From: Prochlorococcus marinus CUG1416
GTDB lineage: Bacteria > Cyanobacteriota > Cyanobacteriia > PCC-6307 > Cyanobiaceae
Assembly (NCBI RefSeq): GCF_017695965.1
Contig: NZ_JAAORM010000002.1
Span: 434,001 to 498,000, forward strand
Reading direction: 5' to 3'
Length of the DNA stretch: 64,000 nt
Below are positions 47,173 to 56,493 of this stretch, piece after piece. The notes beneath the pieces were generated by a model. The model saw only the letters and a list, made by a program, of their open reading frames with translations, made no database searches and was not told the DNA's origin. A program made the position numbers and the translations under genes. The first letter of the stretch is position 1. The number at the start of each line of letters is the position of its first letter.

Positions 47173-48270
47173 CTATATTTTTATATTCAACCCACTCTTC
47201 GAAGATTCTCTTATTGCTTCGCAAACTTTATGACTTGCAAGTCCCTCACACAAGCCTGGGATTACAGGTGTTTTATTAATTATACTCTCAGCCCATAAAT
47301 TTTGAATTCTCAAGACTGGAGCTATCCTGCCATCAGTCCATGTTTTTTCAAAATTAAAAATTGAATCTGCAGATAGATTTTGTACTTTATTTTCGTTGTT
47401 TGAATATTTCAAATTAAAACCATGAACATAATCTTTTTGGTTCTCGCTTTTAAGAATAAGTGAACCTTCTCTTCCATAAATTTCTAAACTAAATCCTCTA
47501 CCGTTCCTAGAAATCGATGATAAAGATACCTGGCATGGAATAAGATTCGAACTGTAGTTTGATATTTCTATGTTAGCTAGACAAACATCCTCGCTAGTAA
47601 CATCATTTAAATTAGAGGAATTAGGTAAAGGTCTTTTTTTTATTGATGTTGCTAACTTGCCAGATACGTTTATTGATTCTCCAAAAAACCAATTCAACAT
47701 ATCGAATGCATGAGTACCTAAGGCACCAATGACTCCTCCACCTTTTTCTTCCAAAGAATACCAATTCCATACTCTTTTAGGGTCTGATCTGCTTCCCATT
47801 AACCAATCTAATTTGACTAAATATATATCTCCTAAAATATTTTCATCAATAAGTTTTTTTGTCTGAAGGAAAAGGGGTACTGCTCTGTATTCGAAATCAA
47901 CACATACGCTTAAGTTATTAATCAAAGATATTCTCTGAAGCTCCTCAATTTCAGAAGACGATATTGAAACAGGTTTTTCAAGTAGCAAATTCTTATTATT
48001 CTCAAGCGCTTGTTTTGCTAATTTAAATCTTGATTCAGGAGGGGTCGCAATAATAATTCCATCAATTTCTGGAGATTTTACTAAGTCTTCCCAATTATGA
48101 AAGAACTCTAATCCCGTTTCTTTCTCTAAAATCGATTTTTGTTTTTCCTCATAATGATAAATAGCTACAGGCTTTAAATAAACAGACTCTTTTAATGCCT
48201 CTAAATGAACTTTTTTCCCAAACCCAAGTCCAGCTATTGCTATTTTTAATTTTTTATTTTTAGTATTCAT
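47173..48270 (-). CDS. Gfo/Idh/MocA family oxidoreductase
   Basis: The 365-residue protein opens with a Rossmann motif (IAIAGLGFGKKVHLEAL) and shows EKPVSISSSEI (the catalytic-lysine EKP motif) and GGGVIGALGTHAFDML, typical of this family. It probably oxidises or reduces a sugar or sugar-derived substrate with NAD(P). The substrate cannot be inferred. It lies in a minus-strand series just after accD and a small secreted protein. Confidence 0.88.
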   Translation of the reverse strand: MNTKNKKLKIAIAGLGFGKKVHLEALKESVYLKPVAIYHYEEKQKSILEKETGLEFFHNWEDLVKSPEIDGIIIATPPESRFKLAKQALENNKNLLLEKPVSISSSEIEELQRISLINNLSVCVDFEYRAVPLFLQTKKLIDENILGDIYLVKLDWLMGSRSDPKRVWNWYSLEEKGGGVIGALGTHAFDMLNWFFGESINVSGKLATSIKKRPLPNSSNLNDVTSEDVCLANIEISNYSSNLIPCQVSLSSISRNGRGFSLEIYGREGSLILKSENQKDYVHGFNLKYSNNENKVQNLSADSIFNFEKTWTDGRIAPVLRIQNLWAESIINKTPVIPGLCEGLASHKVCEAIRESSKSGLNIKI

Positions 48271-48272
48271 TC

Positions 48273-48662
48273 TTATCCATTAATAAACTCTGAACAACTA
48301 CTTTCAATAACAACATCTATTAGTTCATCATTATTAGAAGCTTGCCATTTTGAATTAAATTGAGGAATTCCATTTATAGAAGTATCTTTGAACTTTTTTT
48401 TATCGCAATTAATTCTCATTACATAAAGTGATAACGCTCCTTTATCTGAATTAGTTGGATTTTTAAAAAACTTGGTCAGGACACTTATTTCACCATTTGG
48501 AAGCGGTTTAATACTCCCTTTATCAAGCCATTCTTTCCCATCATTATTCTCTTTTAGGAGAACCCAATCAACATTTCCTATTGCATTTGAATAGGAAGAA
48601 AAATTTAAAATGAAAAATAAAAGAGTTAATGAAAAATAAAATAAATTAGAAATAATTTTCAT
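48273..48662 (-). CDS. small secreted protein, 129 aa
   Basis: The preferred start is ATG at 48662 (MKIISNLFYFSLTLLFFILN), 1 bp after the accD stop; 48683 would lie inside accD. The signal peptide is probably cleaved after YSNA. The mature domain has VDWVLLKENNDGKEWLDKGS, reminiscent of surface-adhesin-E-like beta domains, and two cysteines (INCDKK, ESSCSE). The function is unknown and the resemblance is weak. Confidence 0.65.
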   Translation of the reverse strand: MKIISNLFYFSLTLLFFILNFSSYSNAIGNVDWVLLKENNDGKEWLDKGSIKPLPNGEISVLTKFFKNPTNSDKGALSLYVMRINCDKKKFKDTSINGIPQFNSKWQASNNDELIDVVIESSCSEFING

Positions 48663-48663
48663 C

Positions 48664-49545
48664 TTATGTGTTTGCTTCTGCAAGTGCTTTTACACCGTGA
48701 ATTTTTAAAATTTTGGTCAAAGTATCCTTGAGATCTTTCCTTTTTACTATTACATCAACAAAACCATGCTCAAGAAGATATTCAGCTGTTTGAAAATTAT
48801 CGGGTAATTTTTCTCTTAATGTCTGTTCAATAACCCTTCTACCAGCAAATCCTATAAGAGCTTTAGGTTCCGCCAAAATTAAATCACCTAACATCGCAAA
48901 GCTGGCTGTTACCCCTCCAGTAGTTGGATGAGTTAATAAGGGCATATATAGAAGATTTTTTTCTTTATGTTTTTTTAGTGCTCCAGATATTTTTGCCATT
49001 TGCATGAGACTTAGCATGCCTTCTTGCATCCTTGCTCCACCTGATGCGCAAACAATTAGAACTGGGTAGTTTTCTATAGTTGCTCTCTCAATTATCCTTG
49101 TAATTTTTTCACCAACTACTGAACCCATGGATCCCCCCATAAATCTAAAATCCATAACAGCTAATGCTAAAGGGATTGAATTTACAGAACAGAAACCTGT
49201 TATGACTCCATCTCTTAAACCTGTACCTGCTTGACTTTCTTTGATTCGATCAGCATATGCCCTTCTATCTTTAAAACCTAAAGGATCTGTAGGACTTAGT
49301 GAACTGTCAAATTCTTTGAATGAATTTTTATCAGCTATTATACTTATCCTTTCATCGCTATTAATCCTATTGTGGTGTCCACAATTACTACAAACATTGA
49401 AATTTGAAATTAGATCTTTTCTATAAGCCACTTGGGAACATTCTGAGCATTTAACCCACAAACCATCCGCCTCGTCAGTATCTTGCGAAACTTTCCCAAC
49501 AAATTGATCTTTACGCCTTGCGGCAAACCAGTCGATTAATGACAC
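48664..49545 (-). CDS. accD: acetyl-CoA carboxylase carboxyltransferase subunit beta
   Basis: The 293-residue protein has a four-cysteine zinc ribbon near the N-terminus (CSECSQVA and CSNCGHHNR) and the carboxyltransferase core [19 protein letters not shown] and [15 protein letters not shown]. With AccA it transfers carboxybiotin to acetyl-CoA, making malonyl-CoA for fatty acids. The 147 bp towards prk hold an A/T-only inverted repeat. Confidence 0.95.
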   Translation of the reverse strand: MSLIDWFAARRKDQFVGKVSQDTDEADGLWVKCSECSQVAYRKDLISNFNVCSNCGHHNRINSDERISIIADKNSFKEFDSSLSPTDPLGFKDRRAYADRIKESQAGTGLRDGVITGFCSVNSIPLALAVMDFRFMGGSMGSVVGEKITRIIERATIENYPVLIVCASGGARMQEGMLSLMQMAKISGALKKHKEKNLLYMPLLTHPTTGGVTASFAMLGDLILAEPKALIGFAGRRVIEQTLREKLPDNFQTAEYLLEHGFVDVIVKRKDLKDTLTKILKIHGVKALAEANT

Positions 49546-49667
49546 AACGTTACCTGTTTTTTCTATTTAAATCTAAGTAAGGTACTTTTATCAAGAAAGA
49601 TATATAAATATTTGAGATTTTTAGATTAGGAACTCCTTAATCCTTAGAAAAAATATAAGTATTTGAG

Positions 49668-49692
49668 TTAATAATTAAAAATTAATTATTAA
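49668..49692. repeat. A/T-only inverted repeat after prk
   Basis: Arms TTAATAATTAA (49668-49678) and TTAATTATTAA (49682-49692) are perfect complements with a 3-nt loop, directly adjoining the prk stop. With no GC pair and no clear T-run, terminator function is uncertain. Confidence 0.4.
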
Positions 49693-50592
49693 TTATCCTT
49701 TATTTTTCTCCTCAATCATTTTATGAATTATTGGAGTAAGAATAAGTTCCATTGCGAAACCCATTTTTCCACCATTTACAACGATACTGGTTGGACTTGA
49801 CATAAATGAATCGTGTATCATTCCAAGCAAGTATTGAAAATCAATTCCCCATTTTTCTCTCGCCCCTTTTCTGAAATGTATAATCACAAAGCTCTCGTCA
49901 GGAGTTGGAATATTCCTGCATATGAAAGGATTGGAAGTGTCAATTGTAGGAATTCTTTGGAAATTAATATCGGTTTTACTAAATTGTGGACAAATGTGAT
50001 TTATGTAATCAGGCATTCTTCTCAATATAGTATCAACAATGGTTTCAGCTGAGTAACCTCTTTCTGCGTTATCTCTATGAATTTTTTGAATCCATTCTAA
50101 ATTTGTTATCGGAACAACTCCAACAAGTAAGTCAGCATAAGATGCCACATTGTATCCATCACCTTCCACCCCGCCATGTAACCCTTCATAAAATAGTACG
50201 TCTGTCCCCTCAGGAATATCTTCCCATGGAGTAAATTGTCCTGGCTCTAAGGATGTCCCAAGTCTTGTATTATGTTCTTCCGCTTCTTCAGGACTATGTA
50301 GATAATATCTTTTCTTCCCTCCTCCAGTTTCACCATAGATTTTAAAAAGTTCTTCTAGCTTGTCAAAAAGATTAGCCTCTGGACCAAAGTGAGAAAAATT
50401 TTCACCTTTTGAAAGAGCCTCTGCCATAGCTTTTTTCATAGGCATTCTCTCAAACCTGTGATAACTATCACCTTCTACAACGGCGGGAACAATATCTTCT
50501 CTGGCAAAAATATGCTCAAAGGCTCTTTTTACTGTACTTGTTCCTGCTCCTGAAGATCCTGTTACAGCGACTACTGGATGACGTTTTGACAT
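49693..50592 (-). CDS. prk: phosphoribulokinase, proteobacterial class I type
   Basis: The 299-residue protein has a P-loop GSSGAGTSTVKRAFEH, then SHFGPEANLFDKL, LFYEGLHGG, NLEWIQKIHRD, ILRRMPDYINH, PQFSKTDINFQRIP and DTSNPFICRN. This string of motifs matches Rhodobacter-type class I PRK, not the 330-residue plant/cyanobacterial class that carries the N-terminal regulatory cysteine pair. Only two cysteines are present and neither is near the P-loop. It phosphorylates ribulose-5-phosphate for Rubisco. This class call is from memory. Confidence 0.9.
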   Translation of the reverse strand: MSKRHPVVAVTGSSGAGTSTVKRAFEHIFAREDIVPAVVEGDSYHRFERMPMKKAMAEALSKGENFSHFGPEANLFDKLEELFKIYGETGGGKKRYYLHSPEEAEEHNTRLGTSLEPGQFTPWEDIPEGTDVLFYEGLHGGVEGDGYNVASYADLLVGVVPITNLEWIQKIHRDNAERGYSAETIVDTILRRMPDYINHICPQFSKTDINFQRIPTIDTSNPFICRNIPTPDESFVIIHFRKGAREKWGIDFQYLLGMIHDSFMSSPTSIVVNGGKMGFAMELILTPIIHKMIEEKNKG

Positions 50593-50681
50593 TTTATAAA
50601 AACAATATCTAATGATTCTGACAGGTCATATGCCAACTTTATGTTCAACTTAAAAATATTTTTTTATTTATTAATTTATTT

Positions 50682-51755
50682 TTAAATTTCATCTATTATT
50701 TTATCTCCGATTTCACTGCAAGATAATACTGCGGAAGACCCATCAGCTAAATCAGCTGTTCTAAATCCTTTTGATAAAACTTTATCAACAGCAGTTTCTA
50801 AACTTTCTGCGGCTTCTTCTTCATTTAAACCAATTTTTAACATCATGGAAGCGGATAAAAGCATCGCAATAGGATTTGCTATGTTTTTACCAGCTATATC
50901 AGGAGCCGAACCATGAACAGGTTCAAAAACTCCTGGCCCATTATTGTTTAGAGATGCAGATGGAAGCATACCAATAGAACCAGTTAACATTGCGGCTAAA
51001 TCGCTTAAAATATCACCAAATAAATTACTAGTTAAAATCACATCAAATTGACCAGGATCTCTAACTAATTGCATTGCTGCATTATCAACGTACATATTGC
51101 TTAAAGATATATTTTTATCTTTCGAGGTGATATTTAAAACTGTATCTCTCCACAATTGACTAACCTCAAGAACGTTTGATTTATCAACAGAACATATTTT
51201 TTTATTTCTTTGGTTAGCAATTTTTATTGCTATTTCAGTTATTCTCTCTATTTCGTCCGCATCATAAACCATCGTATTGAAAGCTTTTGGGATTTTTGTA
51301 TTTGTTATTTGCCCTCTTGGTTTTCCAAAATAAATACCTCCTATTAATTCTCTTACAACAATAAGATCTACATTCTCAACAATTTCTTTTTTTAATGAAC
51401 TTGAATCTAAAAGAGATTTTCTTATTTTGACAGGCCTGATATTTGCGAAAAGGTTTAGGGCAGATCTTAACTTTAGTAAGCCAGTTTCAGGTCTTAATTC
51501 TCTTTCAAGAGAGTCATATTTAATATCTCCAACACATGCTAAAAGTACTGCATCACTTTTTTTGCATTGATCTAGTGTCTCATCTGGAGCAGGAGTCCCA
51601 TATTTTTCATAAGCTATCCCTCCAAATAATTTTTCAATAATCTCAATTTCGAAATTATGATTTTTTGAAAGCTTTTTTAAAACTTTTTTTGAAACTTCTG
51701 AAATCTCTGGTCCAATTCCATCTCCTGACAATAAAACAATTTTATATTTCTTCAT
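50682..51755 (-). CDS. leuB: 3-isopropylmalate dehydrogenase
   Basis: The 357-residue enzyme begins KIVLLSGDGIGPEISEVSKK and has the substrate loop VVRELIGGIYFG and the Mg/NAD region NLFGDILSDLAAMLTGSIGM. It oxidatively decarboxylates 3-isopropylmalate in leucine synthesis. The start is ATG. It sits at the downstream end of a long minus-strand series that begins at hisA; prk follows after 89 bp. Confidence 0.95.
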   Translation of the reverse strand: MKKYKIVLLSGDGIGPEISEVSKKVLKKLSKNHNFEIEIIEKLFGGIAYEKYGTPAPDETLDQCKKSDAVLLACVGDIKYDSLERELRPETGLLKLRSALNLFANIRPVKIRKSLLDSSSLKKEIVENVDLIVVRELIGGIYFGKPRGQITNTKIPKAFNTMVYDADEIERITEIAIKIANQRNKKICSVDKSNVLEVSQLWRDTVLNITSKDKNISLSNMYVDNAAMQLVRDPGQFDVILTSNLFGDILSDLAAMLTGSIGMLPSASLNNNGPGVFEPVHGSAPDIAGKNIANPIAMLLSASMMLKIGLNEEEAAESLETAVDKVLSKGFRTADLADGSSAVLSCSEIGDKIIDEI

Positions 51756-51783
51756 TTAAATTTTTGTTTAATAGAACAATAAA

Positions 51784-52818
51784 TTATTGCTTGTCTAATT
51801 GTCTAAGTTTTTTTGCTAATTCTGGTAATTTTTTAAAAATACTTGAACTCCTTAGCCATGATTTATTATCCATCGCGGGGAAACCACTAATTACCTTGCC
51901 ATCTTCTATATCGCAATGGATGCCGCATTTTGAACTTGCTATGACATTATTCCCAACTTTTACTCTATTATTTACGCCTACTTGTCCTGCCAAAATAACC
52001 CCATCCCCAATTTTTGCTCCTCCAGCGATACCAACTTGAGCTGCAAATGCACAATTCTTACCGATTTTAACTCCATGACCTATTTGTATTAAATTATCCA
52101 ACTTTGTTCCCTCATCAATAAAAGTAAATCCTACTGCAGGTCTATCAATACAGCAATTTGTTCCAATTTCTACAAAACTCATTATTTTTACACCACCTTT
52201 TTGAGGCATCTTTACCCATTTACCATCTTTAGGAATAAAACCAAATCCCTCTGATCCAATAACAGAATTTGAATTAATTACACAATTATTTTTTAGAGTG
52301 GTATTTTCGTAAATAACACAATTTGGATGGATTATATTATTATCTCCTATTCGAACATTTCCTAAAATTGATGTTCCAGGGAGTATATGATTATTCTCAC
52401 CAATTACAGTATTTTCTCCAATATAGACATTAGGTCCAATATGGCAATCTGCTCCAATTATTGCTGTTTTATCTATAAAGGCTGAAGCGTGAATCCCAGC
52501 TTTGAAATTGATAGGTTTAGATAAACAATCCAATACTTCTGCAAATGCAATTCTTGGATTTTTAACAATTATGTTTGATATATTGAGTTTCTTTAGGGAA
52601 CTAACAATTTCATTGTTGTTAGAAGTTATTATTGCTGATGCTTTAGTTTGATCTAATTTTTCTTTAAGGATATTATTTTCTTCTAAAAAAGATATTTGAT
52701 GGTTATCTGCATCATCTAATGAGGCAGCATCATCTATATTTAAATCTTCAACAATATTGGCACTAATAAAATTTGAATTTCCTTTTTTTATTAGATCAAC
52801 TAAATCACTTAAAAGCAT
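51784..52818 (-). CDS. lpxD: UDP-3-O-acylglucosamine N-acyltransferase LpxD
   Basis: The 344-residue protein has an N-terminal uridine-binding-type domain (1-105) and a left-handed beta-helix of hexapeptide repeats (IGADCHIGPNVYIGENTVIG and similar). The catalytic His region is LIQIGHGVKIGKNCAFAAQ. LpxD adds the N-linked acyl chain in lipid A synthesis. Together with lptB it shows an LPS-containing outer membrane. Confidence 0.93.
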   Translation of the reverse strand: MLLSDLVDLIKKGNSNFISANIVEDLNIDDAASLDDADNHQISFLEENNILKEKLDQTKASAIITSNNNEIVSSLKKLNISNIIVKNPRIAFAEVLDCLSKPINFKAGIHASAFIDKTAIIGADCHIGPNVYIGENTVIGENNHILPGTSILGNVRIGDNNIIHPNCVIYENTTLKNNCVINSNSVIGSEGFGFIPKDGKWVKMPQKGGVKIMSFVEIGTNCCIDRPAVGFTFIDEGTKLDNLIQIGHGVKIGKNCAFAAQVGIAGGAKIGDGVILAGQVGVNNRVKVGNNVIASSKCGIHCDIEDGKVISGFPAMDNKSWLRSSSIFKKLPELAKKLRQLDKQ

Positions 52819-52837
52819 TTTTCAGTTTTAATTTTTT

Positions 52838-53920
52838 CTAAGAGAGAGCAAGAACATCTCTATGTACGACAATTATCGAGGAGTTGTTATTTTCTTTATT
52901 ATTTAAGATACTTCTTAATTTGTCGCTACTTATTGATACTAAACCTTTTGCAACTTCTTGATCATTTGTATTTACGATTTTAACTGCCTGATTAATCGTA
53001 AAGTTTCCTTCTACATTCTTAACACCAACCGCTAAGAGTGAGGCACCTTTTTTTTTAATTGCAAAAGAAGCGCCATCATCTAAAGTAATTTTCCCTACTG
53101 TTTGAATTGCATGTGAAAGCCAACTTTTTTTGTTTCCAATAGGTTTTTCTACTGGATAAAATAAAGTTCCAATTTTATTATCATTAAATATTTTAATTAA
53201 GTTTTTTTTATTAGTTCCATCAACTAGTTGGACTTCGACTCCTCCTTTTGTTGCTATTTCTGCAGAAATTAATTTTGTAGAAATTCCTCCTGTTCCCCAT
53301 TCATTATTTGAGTTTTGAATATTTTTATCTTTAATATCCTTTAATTCACTATTATGAACTTCTTTAATAGGTTGCGCATCTTTATTATTACGTGGATCTT
53401 TTGAGTATAGATTTTCAATATCGGTTAATAAAATAAGCTTGTTAGCATTTATAGCCAAGGCAACTAAAGCAGAGAGGGTATCATTATCCCCATATTTAAG
53501 CTCTTCATTTGCTACGGTATCATTTTCATTTACTATTGGAATAACATTCAAATCGATTAATCTTTTTAAAGTTTTAGAAGCGTTATTAAAGGATTCTCGT
53601 GAATTGAAATCAGCTTTAGTTATTAAAATTTGAGCAATTTTAAGATCTAATTTATTAAATACTTTATCGTATAAGGACATTAAATTAACTTGACCTACTG
53701 CAGCAGTAGCTTGAAGGGTACTTAAATCATTTGGCCTTGTTTTAATATTTAACTTTTGGCAACCTAATCCAACGGCTCCACTAGTTACTAAGATTAACTT
53801 GTTTCCTTTTGAAAGAAAACTTGTAAAGGATCTAGAAAGGTTTTCAATAACTTCTTCTGTAGATGTTTCCTCTGTTCCTCTTAAAATACTAGTACCAATT
53901 TTTATAACCCAAGTTTTCAT
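52838..53920 (-). CDS. proB: glutamate 5-kinase
   Basis: The 360-residue protein starts [19 protein letters not shown], with the kinase motif [13 protein letters not shown], substrate residues in [18 protein letters not shown], and a C-terminal PUA domain (about 270-355, including [20 protein letters not shown]). It phosphorylates glutamate for proline synthesis. Its start overlaps the stop of the upstream HAD gene by 4 bp (ATGA). Confidence 0.94.
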   Translation of the reverse strand: MKTWVIKIGTSILRGTEETSTEEVIENLSRSFTSFLSKGNKLILVTSGAVGLGCQKLNIKTRPNDLSTLQATAAVGQVNLMSLYDKVFNKLDLKIAQILITKADFNSRESFNNASKTLKRLIDLNVIPIVNENDTVANEELKYGDNDTLSALVALAINANKLILLTDIENLYSKDPRNNKDAQPIKEVHNSELKDIKDKNIQNSNNEWGTGGISTKLISAEIATKGGVEVQLVDGTNKKNLIKIFNDNKIGTLFYPVEKPIGNKKSWLSHAIQTVGKITLDDGASFAIKKKGASLLAVGVKNVEGNFTINQAVKIVNTNDQEVAKGLVSISSDKLRSILNNKENNNSSIIVVHRDVLALS

Positions 53921-54411
53921 TTTATAAAATGAGAAATTAATTTTTCTATTGTCAAAGTTAAATTAAATTTTATAGGCAAGCCATCTCTATTTAATCTCTT
54001 AACTAATATTGTTTTTATATCACATCTATTCCCAACAATAATATCTGTAAAAATTCTGTCGCCAATAATGGCTATATTTTTTGGCTCTCTGCCAATTTCT
54101 TTGATAGCAGACAAAGTTACATTTTTTCTAGGTTTTGATGCATTGTATTTATACCTTAAATTTAATTCTTTCGCTATTTTTGCGATTCTTTTTTTTGATG
54201 GATTATTACTTATTAGATATAAGGAGAAAAGTTTTTTAGATTCTATGATCCAATTTTTTACAGCTTTTGGGATCATATTTGATTTTCTATTTACTAGAGT
54301 CCCATCCACGTCTAACAATAAAGAATTAATTCCTTTTTTTTGCAACTCAGATTGAGAAATATTATATATTGGTAAGTTTGAATCCCAATTGACTTTTAGG
54401 ATAGATCTCAT
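53917..54411 (-). CDS. YqeG-family HAD phosphatase
   Basis: The 164-residue HAD protein has motif [11 protein letters not shown], motif [16 protein letters not shown], the loop-4 motif [14 protein letters not shown], and the lysine region [11 protein letters not shown]. This order matches YqeG. Substrates of YqeG proteins include phosphatidylglycerophosphate in mitochondria and plants, so a PGP phosphatase role is plausible. pgsA, which makes PGP, is also in this window (61689..62201). Confidence 0.85.
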   Translation of the reverse strand: MRSILKVNWDSNLPIYNISQSELQKKGINSLLLDVDGTLVNRKSNMIPKAVKNWIIESKKLFSLYLISNNPSKKRIAKIAKELNLRYKYNASKPRKNVTLSAIKEIGREPKNIAIIGDRIFTDIIVGNRCDIKTILVKRLNRDGLPIKFNLTLTIEKLISHFIK

Positions 54412-54416
54412 TTATT

Positions 54417-54953
54417 TTAAGAACTACTTTTTTCAAGCTCAGTTTCAATCAAAGGTTGAATTTTATCGAACTCATCATCTTCAACTAATAAGGCACCTTT
54501 GTCTTTTAATTTACCCACAATAAAAAAAGGATCTAGTGGTATGTATAAGCCATATTCTTGGTCAAAAAGATTAAAGTTAACGAGCAATTCATAACTCTCA
54601 CTATCATCATCGACGTAATCTTCTTCTAATTCATCGTAAATTGGTTCTTCAAGTTCTCCTGATACTGTTAATGTAACTGCTGATCTGATAAGTCTTAAAT
54701 CATGTTCTTGAAGGACTGCTTCAGCATTTTTTAGTATTTGTTCATTTTTATCTATTTTCTCAATTAGTTCAGGTTCATCTTTTTCATTTATCTTAAAAAG
54801 ACTTACTGGTGTATCAACTGGCGTTAATAAAGCATATTCTTGGCCTTCAACACTTACTAATTGTTCAAGATAACAAAATAGCTCGTTTCCATTTGAGTCA
54901 TTTAATAAAAGAGTCTGTGCATCATAATTGTCATTTGAATTGGCTTCTTTCAT
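54417..54953 (-). CDS. DUF3727 acidic protein, 178 aa
   Basis: The protein is strongly acidic (LEEDYVDDDSESYELLVNFN) and matches the cyanobacterial DUF3727 family, which is often fused to or beside DUF1292-like domains. No membrane or signal segment is present. The function is unknown. It sits between ruvX and YqeG, 5 bp before the latter, so it is likely co-transcribed. Confidence 0.75.
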   Translation of the reverse strand: MKEANSNDNYDAQTLLLNDSNGNELFCYLEQLVSVEGQEYALLTPVDTPVSLFKINEKDEPELIEKIDKNEQILKNAEAVLQEHDLRLIRSAVTLTVSGELEEPIYDELEEDYVDDDSESYELLVNFNLFDQEYGLYIPLDPFFIVGKLKDKGALLVEDDEFDKIQPLIETELEKSSS

Positions 54954-54979
54954 TTAAAAATTATCTATCCTTTTTAATA

Positions 54980-55441
54980 CTAATATTTTATCTGACGTTT
55001 ACCAGCTATTTCTTCTAATTCAGGACCTTCTTCGATCCATTGTTCAAGTATTATTTTTGCTGAAAAACTATCAATCAATCCGGATTTATCTTTTTTTATT
55101 CCAAATCTTTCTGAAGATTCCCAAGTTGAACTATGTTCGTTGACATAAGAAAATGGAAGCTTTAATTCATTTGCAAGTATTTGACCGTAATTTTTACAGT
55201 CAATAGCTTGAGTGGTCATTTGACCTTCCTCATCTAGCGGAATACCCACAATAAAACCAGTCAAATTAAATTCATTTATATAATTCCTAATGATTTTAAT
55301 CTCTTGATTATTTTCAAATCGTTTTACTGCTGGAAGTATATTTGATGTTATGCAGAGGGGATCACAATAAGCTAATCCTATTCTTTTGGTACCTATATCC
55401 AAACTCAAAATTGACTTGGGTTTGGGTTTGCAAAACTTCAC
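54980..55441 (-). CDS. ruvX: RuvX/YqgF-type RNase H-fold nuclease
   Basis: The 153-residue protein begins with the RNase-H motif [18 protein letters not shown] and has [15 protein letters not shown] and [14 protein letters not shown], all typical of YqgF. Members of the family process 16S rRNA precursors or resolve Holliday junctions. The upstream gene overlaps its start by 4 bp. Confidence 0.92.
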   Translation of the reverse strand: MKFCKPKPKSILSLDIGTKRIGLAYCDPLCITSNILPAVKRFENNQEIKIIRNYINEFNLTGFIVGIPLDEEGQMTTQAIDCKNYGQILANELKLPFSYVNEHSSTWESSERFGIKKDKSGLIDSFSAKIILEQWIEEGPELEEIAGKRQIKY

Positions 55442-56493
55442 TTTGTTTTTAATGGAAAAGGAGATGGATATGGATTACCTTGTGGACTTAATTTTTCAAA
55501 GATTGATTCCAAAGATTGATTTATTATATTTACTTGTTTGGCTTCATTCTTAACTATTGTGTTCCTGATAAGAATTATTTCTTGATTTTTTTCTTTGAGA
55601 TTACATTCTTCGAGAAAAAGATTTAATTGAGAATTTTCTTTATAGGTTTTTAAATATGAAACAGGTGATTTTTCAAAAAATCTTTTTATAAATTCTTTTA
55701 AAATAGAATTGAATCTTTTATCCCAATATCTACTTATAGTTAATGTATAAATTTCTTCGTTTTGATAATTTATATCTTTTAAAATGGTACATAAGACTGA
55801 ATTTTCATATATTAAGGCACCACTTTTAGAGTTATTTCTTTTAAGAATGTCGTCTTGATCAAAATCTAAAATATTTCTTATTAAGGGGGATTGATTCGAT
55901 CTTATGAAATTCACTATCTTTAATATATTTTGTTTATTAATTTTTTGGAATTCATTAATTAATTGAGAGGCATTGTTATTTTGCTTCATAGATTTATTTA
56001 GATCAGTACCATCCCAAAGGATTATCTCTCCTAAAGGCTGAAAGCCTAATTCTCTTGAGGTTGATATGAGGTCAACATTATTTATATCAGCGTTAATTAT
56101 CCAACTTGAAGTTTTGATGTCTTTTATTGAGATAGATTTTTTTATCAATCCTAAAGTTAATTGTTTATCTGTTAAATAACACTTGTTGTTAATCAACTTG
56201 GGCTTAGATATTTTTAAGCAAGTCTCCTTTTTATTTAAAGGAAAAATATTCAAATAACCAATAATTTCGTTTCCATATATAGCAATTATGCATTTATTTT
56301 TATTTTTCTTAAGATTATTTAAAAAACTTTTTAAGTCGTCAAAGGTATTTATAATTGCCATCTTTAAAAACCAATTATTCAATTCTTTATTTTTAATATC
56401 TATTAAAAGATTAATGTGCCTTATATGGAGTTCTTCAAAAGTTACTTCTATTCCTTTTTTAGATTGAAAAGAATAAGAGGTATCTTTTTTCAT
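55438..56493 (-). CDS. GNAT-like protein of unknown function, 351 aa
   Basis: I do not recognise the full protein. The first 190 residues have a GNAT-like layout ([14 protein letters not shown] start, [20 protein letters not shown] for strand 4 and the [15 protein letters not shown] end). A second, similar segment spans about 190-320. Two tandem GNAT-like domains are possible. It ends with a Pro-rich tail ([16 protein letters not shown]). It overlaps ruvX by 4 bp and abuts the CofE-like gene. Confidence 0.6.
   Translation of the reverse strand: MKKDTSYSFQSKKGIEVTFEELHIRHINLLIDIKNKELNNWFLKMAIINTFDDLKSFLNNLKKNKNKCIIAIYGNEIIGYLNIFPLNKKETCLKISKPKLINNKCYLTDKQLTLGLIKKSISIKDIKTSSWIINADINNVDLISTSRELGFQPLGEIILWDGTDLNKSMKQNNNASQLINEFQKINKQNILKIVNFIRSNQSPLIRNILDFDQDDILKRNNSKSGALIYENSVLCTILKDINYQNEEIYTLTISRYWDKRFNSILKEFIKRFFEKSPVSYLKTYKENSQLNLFLEECNLKEKNQEIILIRNTIVKNEAKQVNIINQSLESIFEKLSPQGNPYPSPFPLKTK

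Noticed and set aside
49668..49692. A/T-only hairpin as the prk terminator
   Set aside because: There is no GC pair and no clear T-run; in AT-rich DNA such repeats arise by chance, so it is kept only as a repeat.
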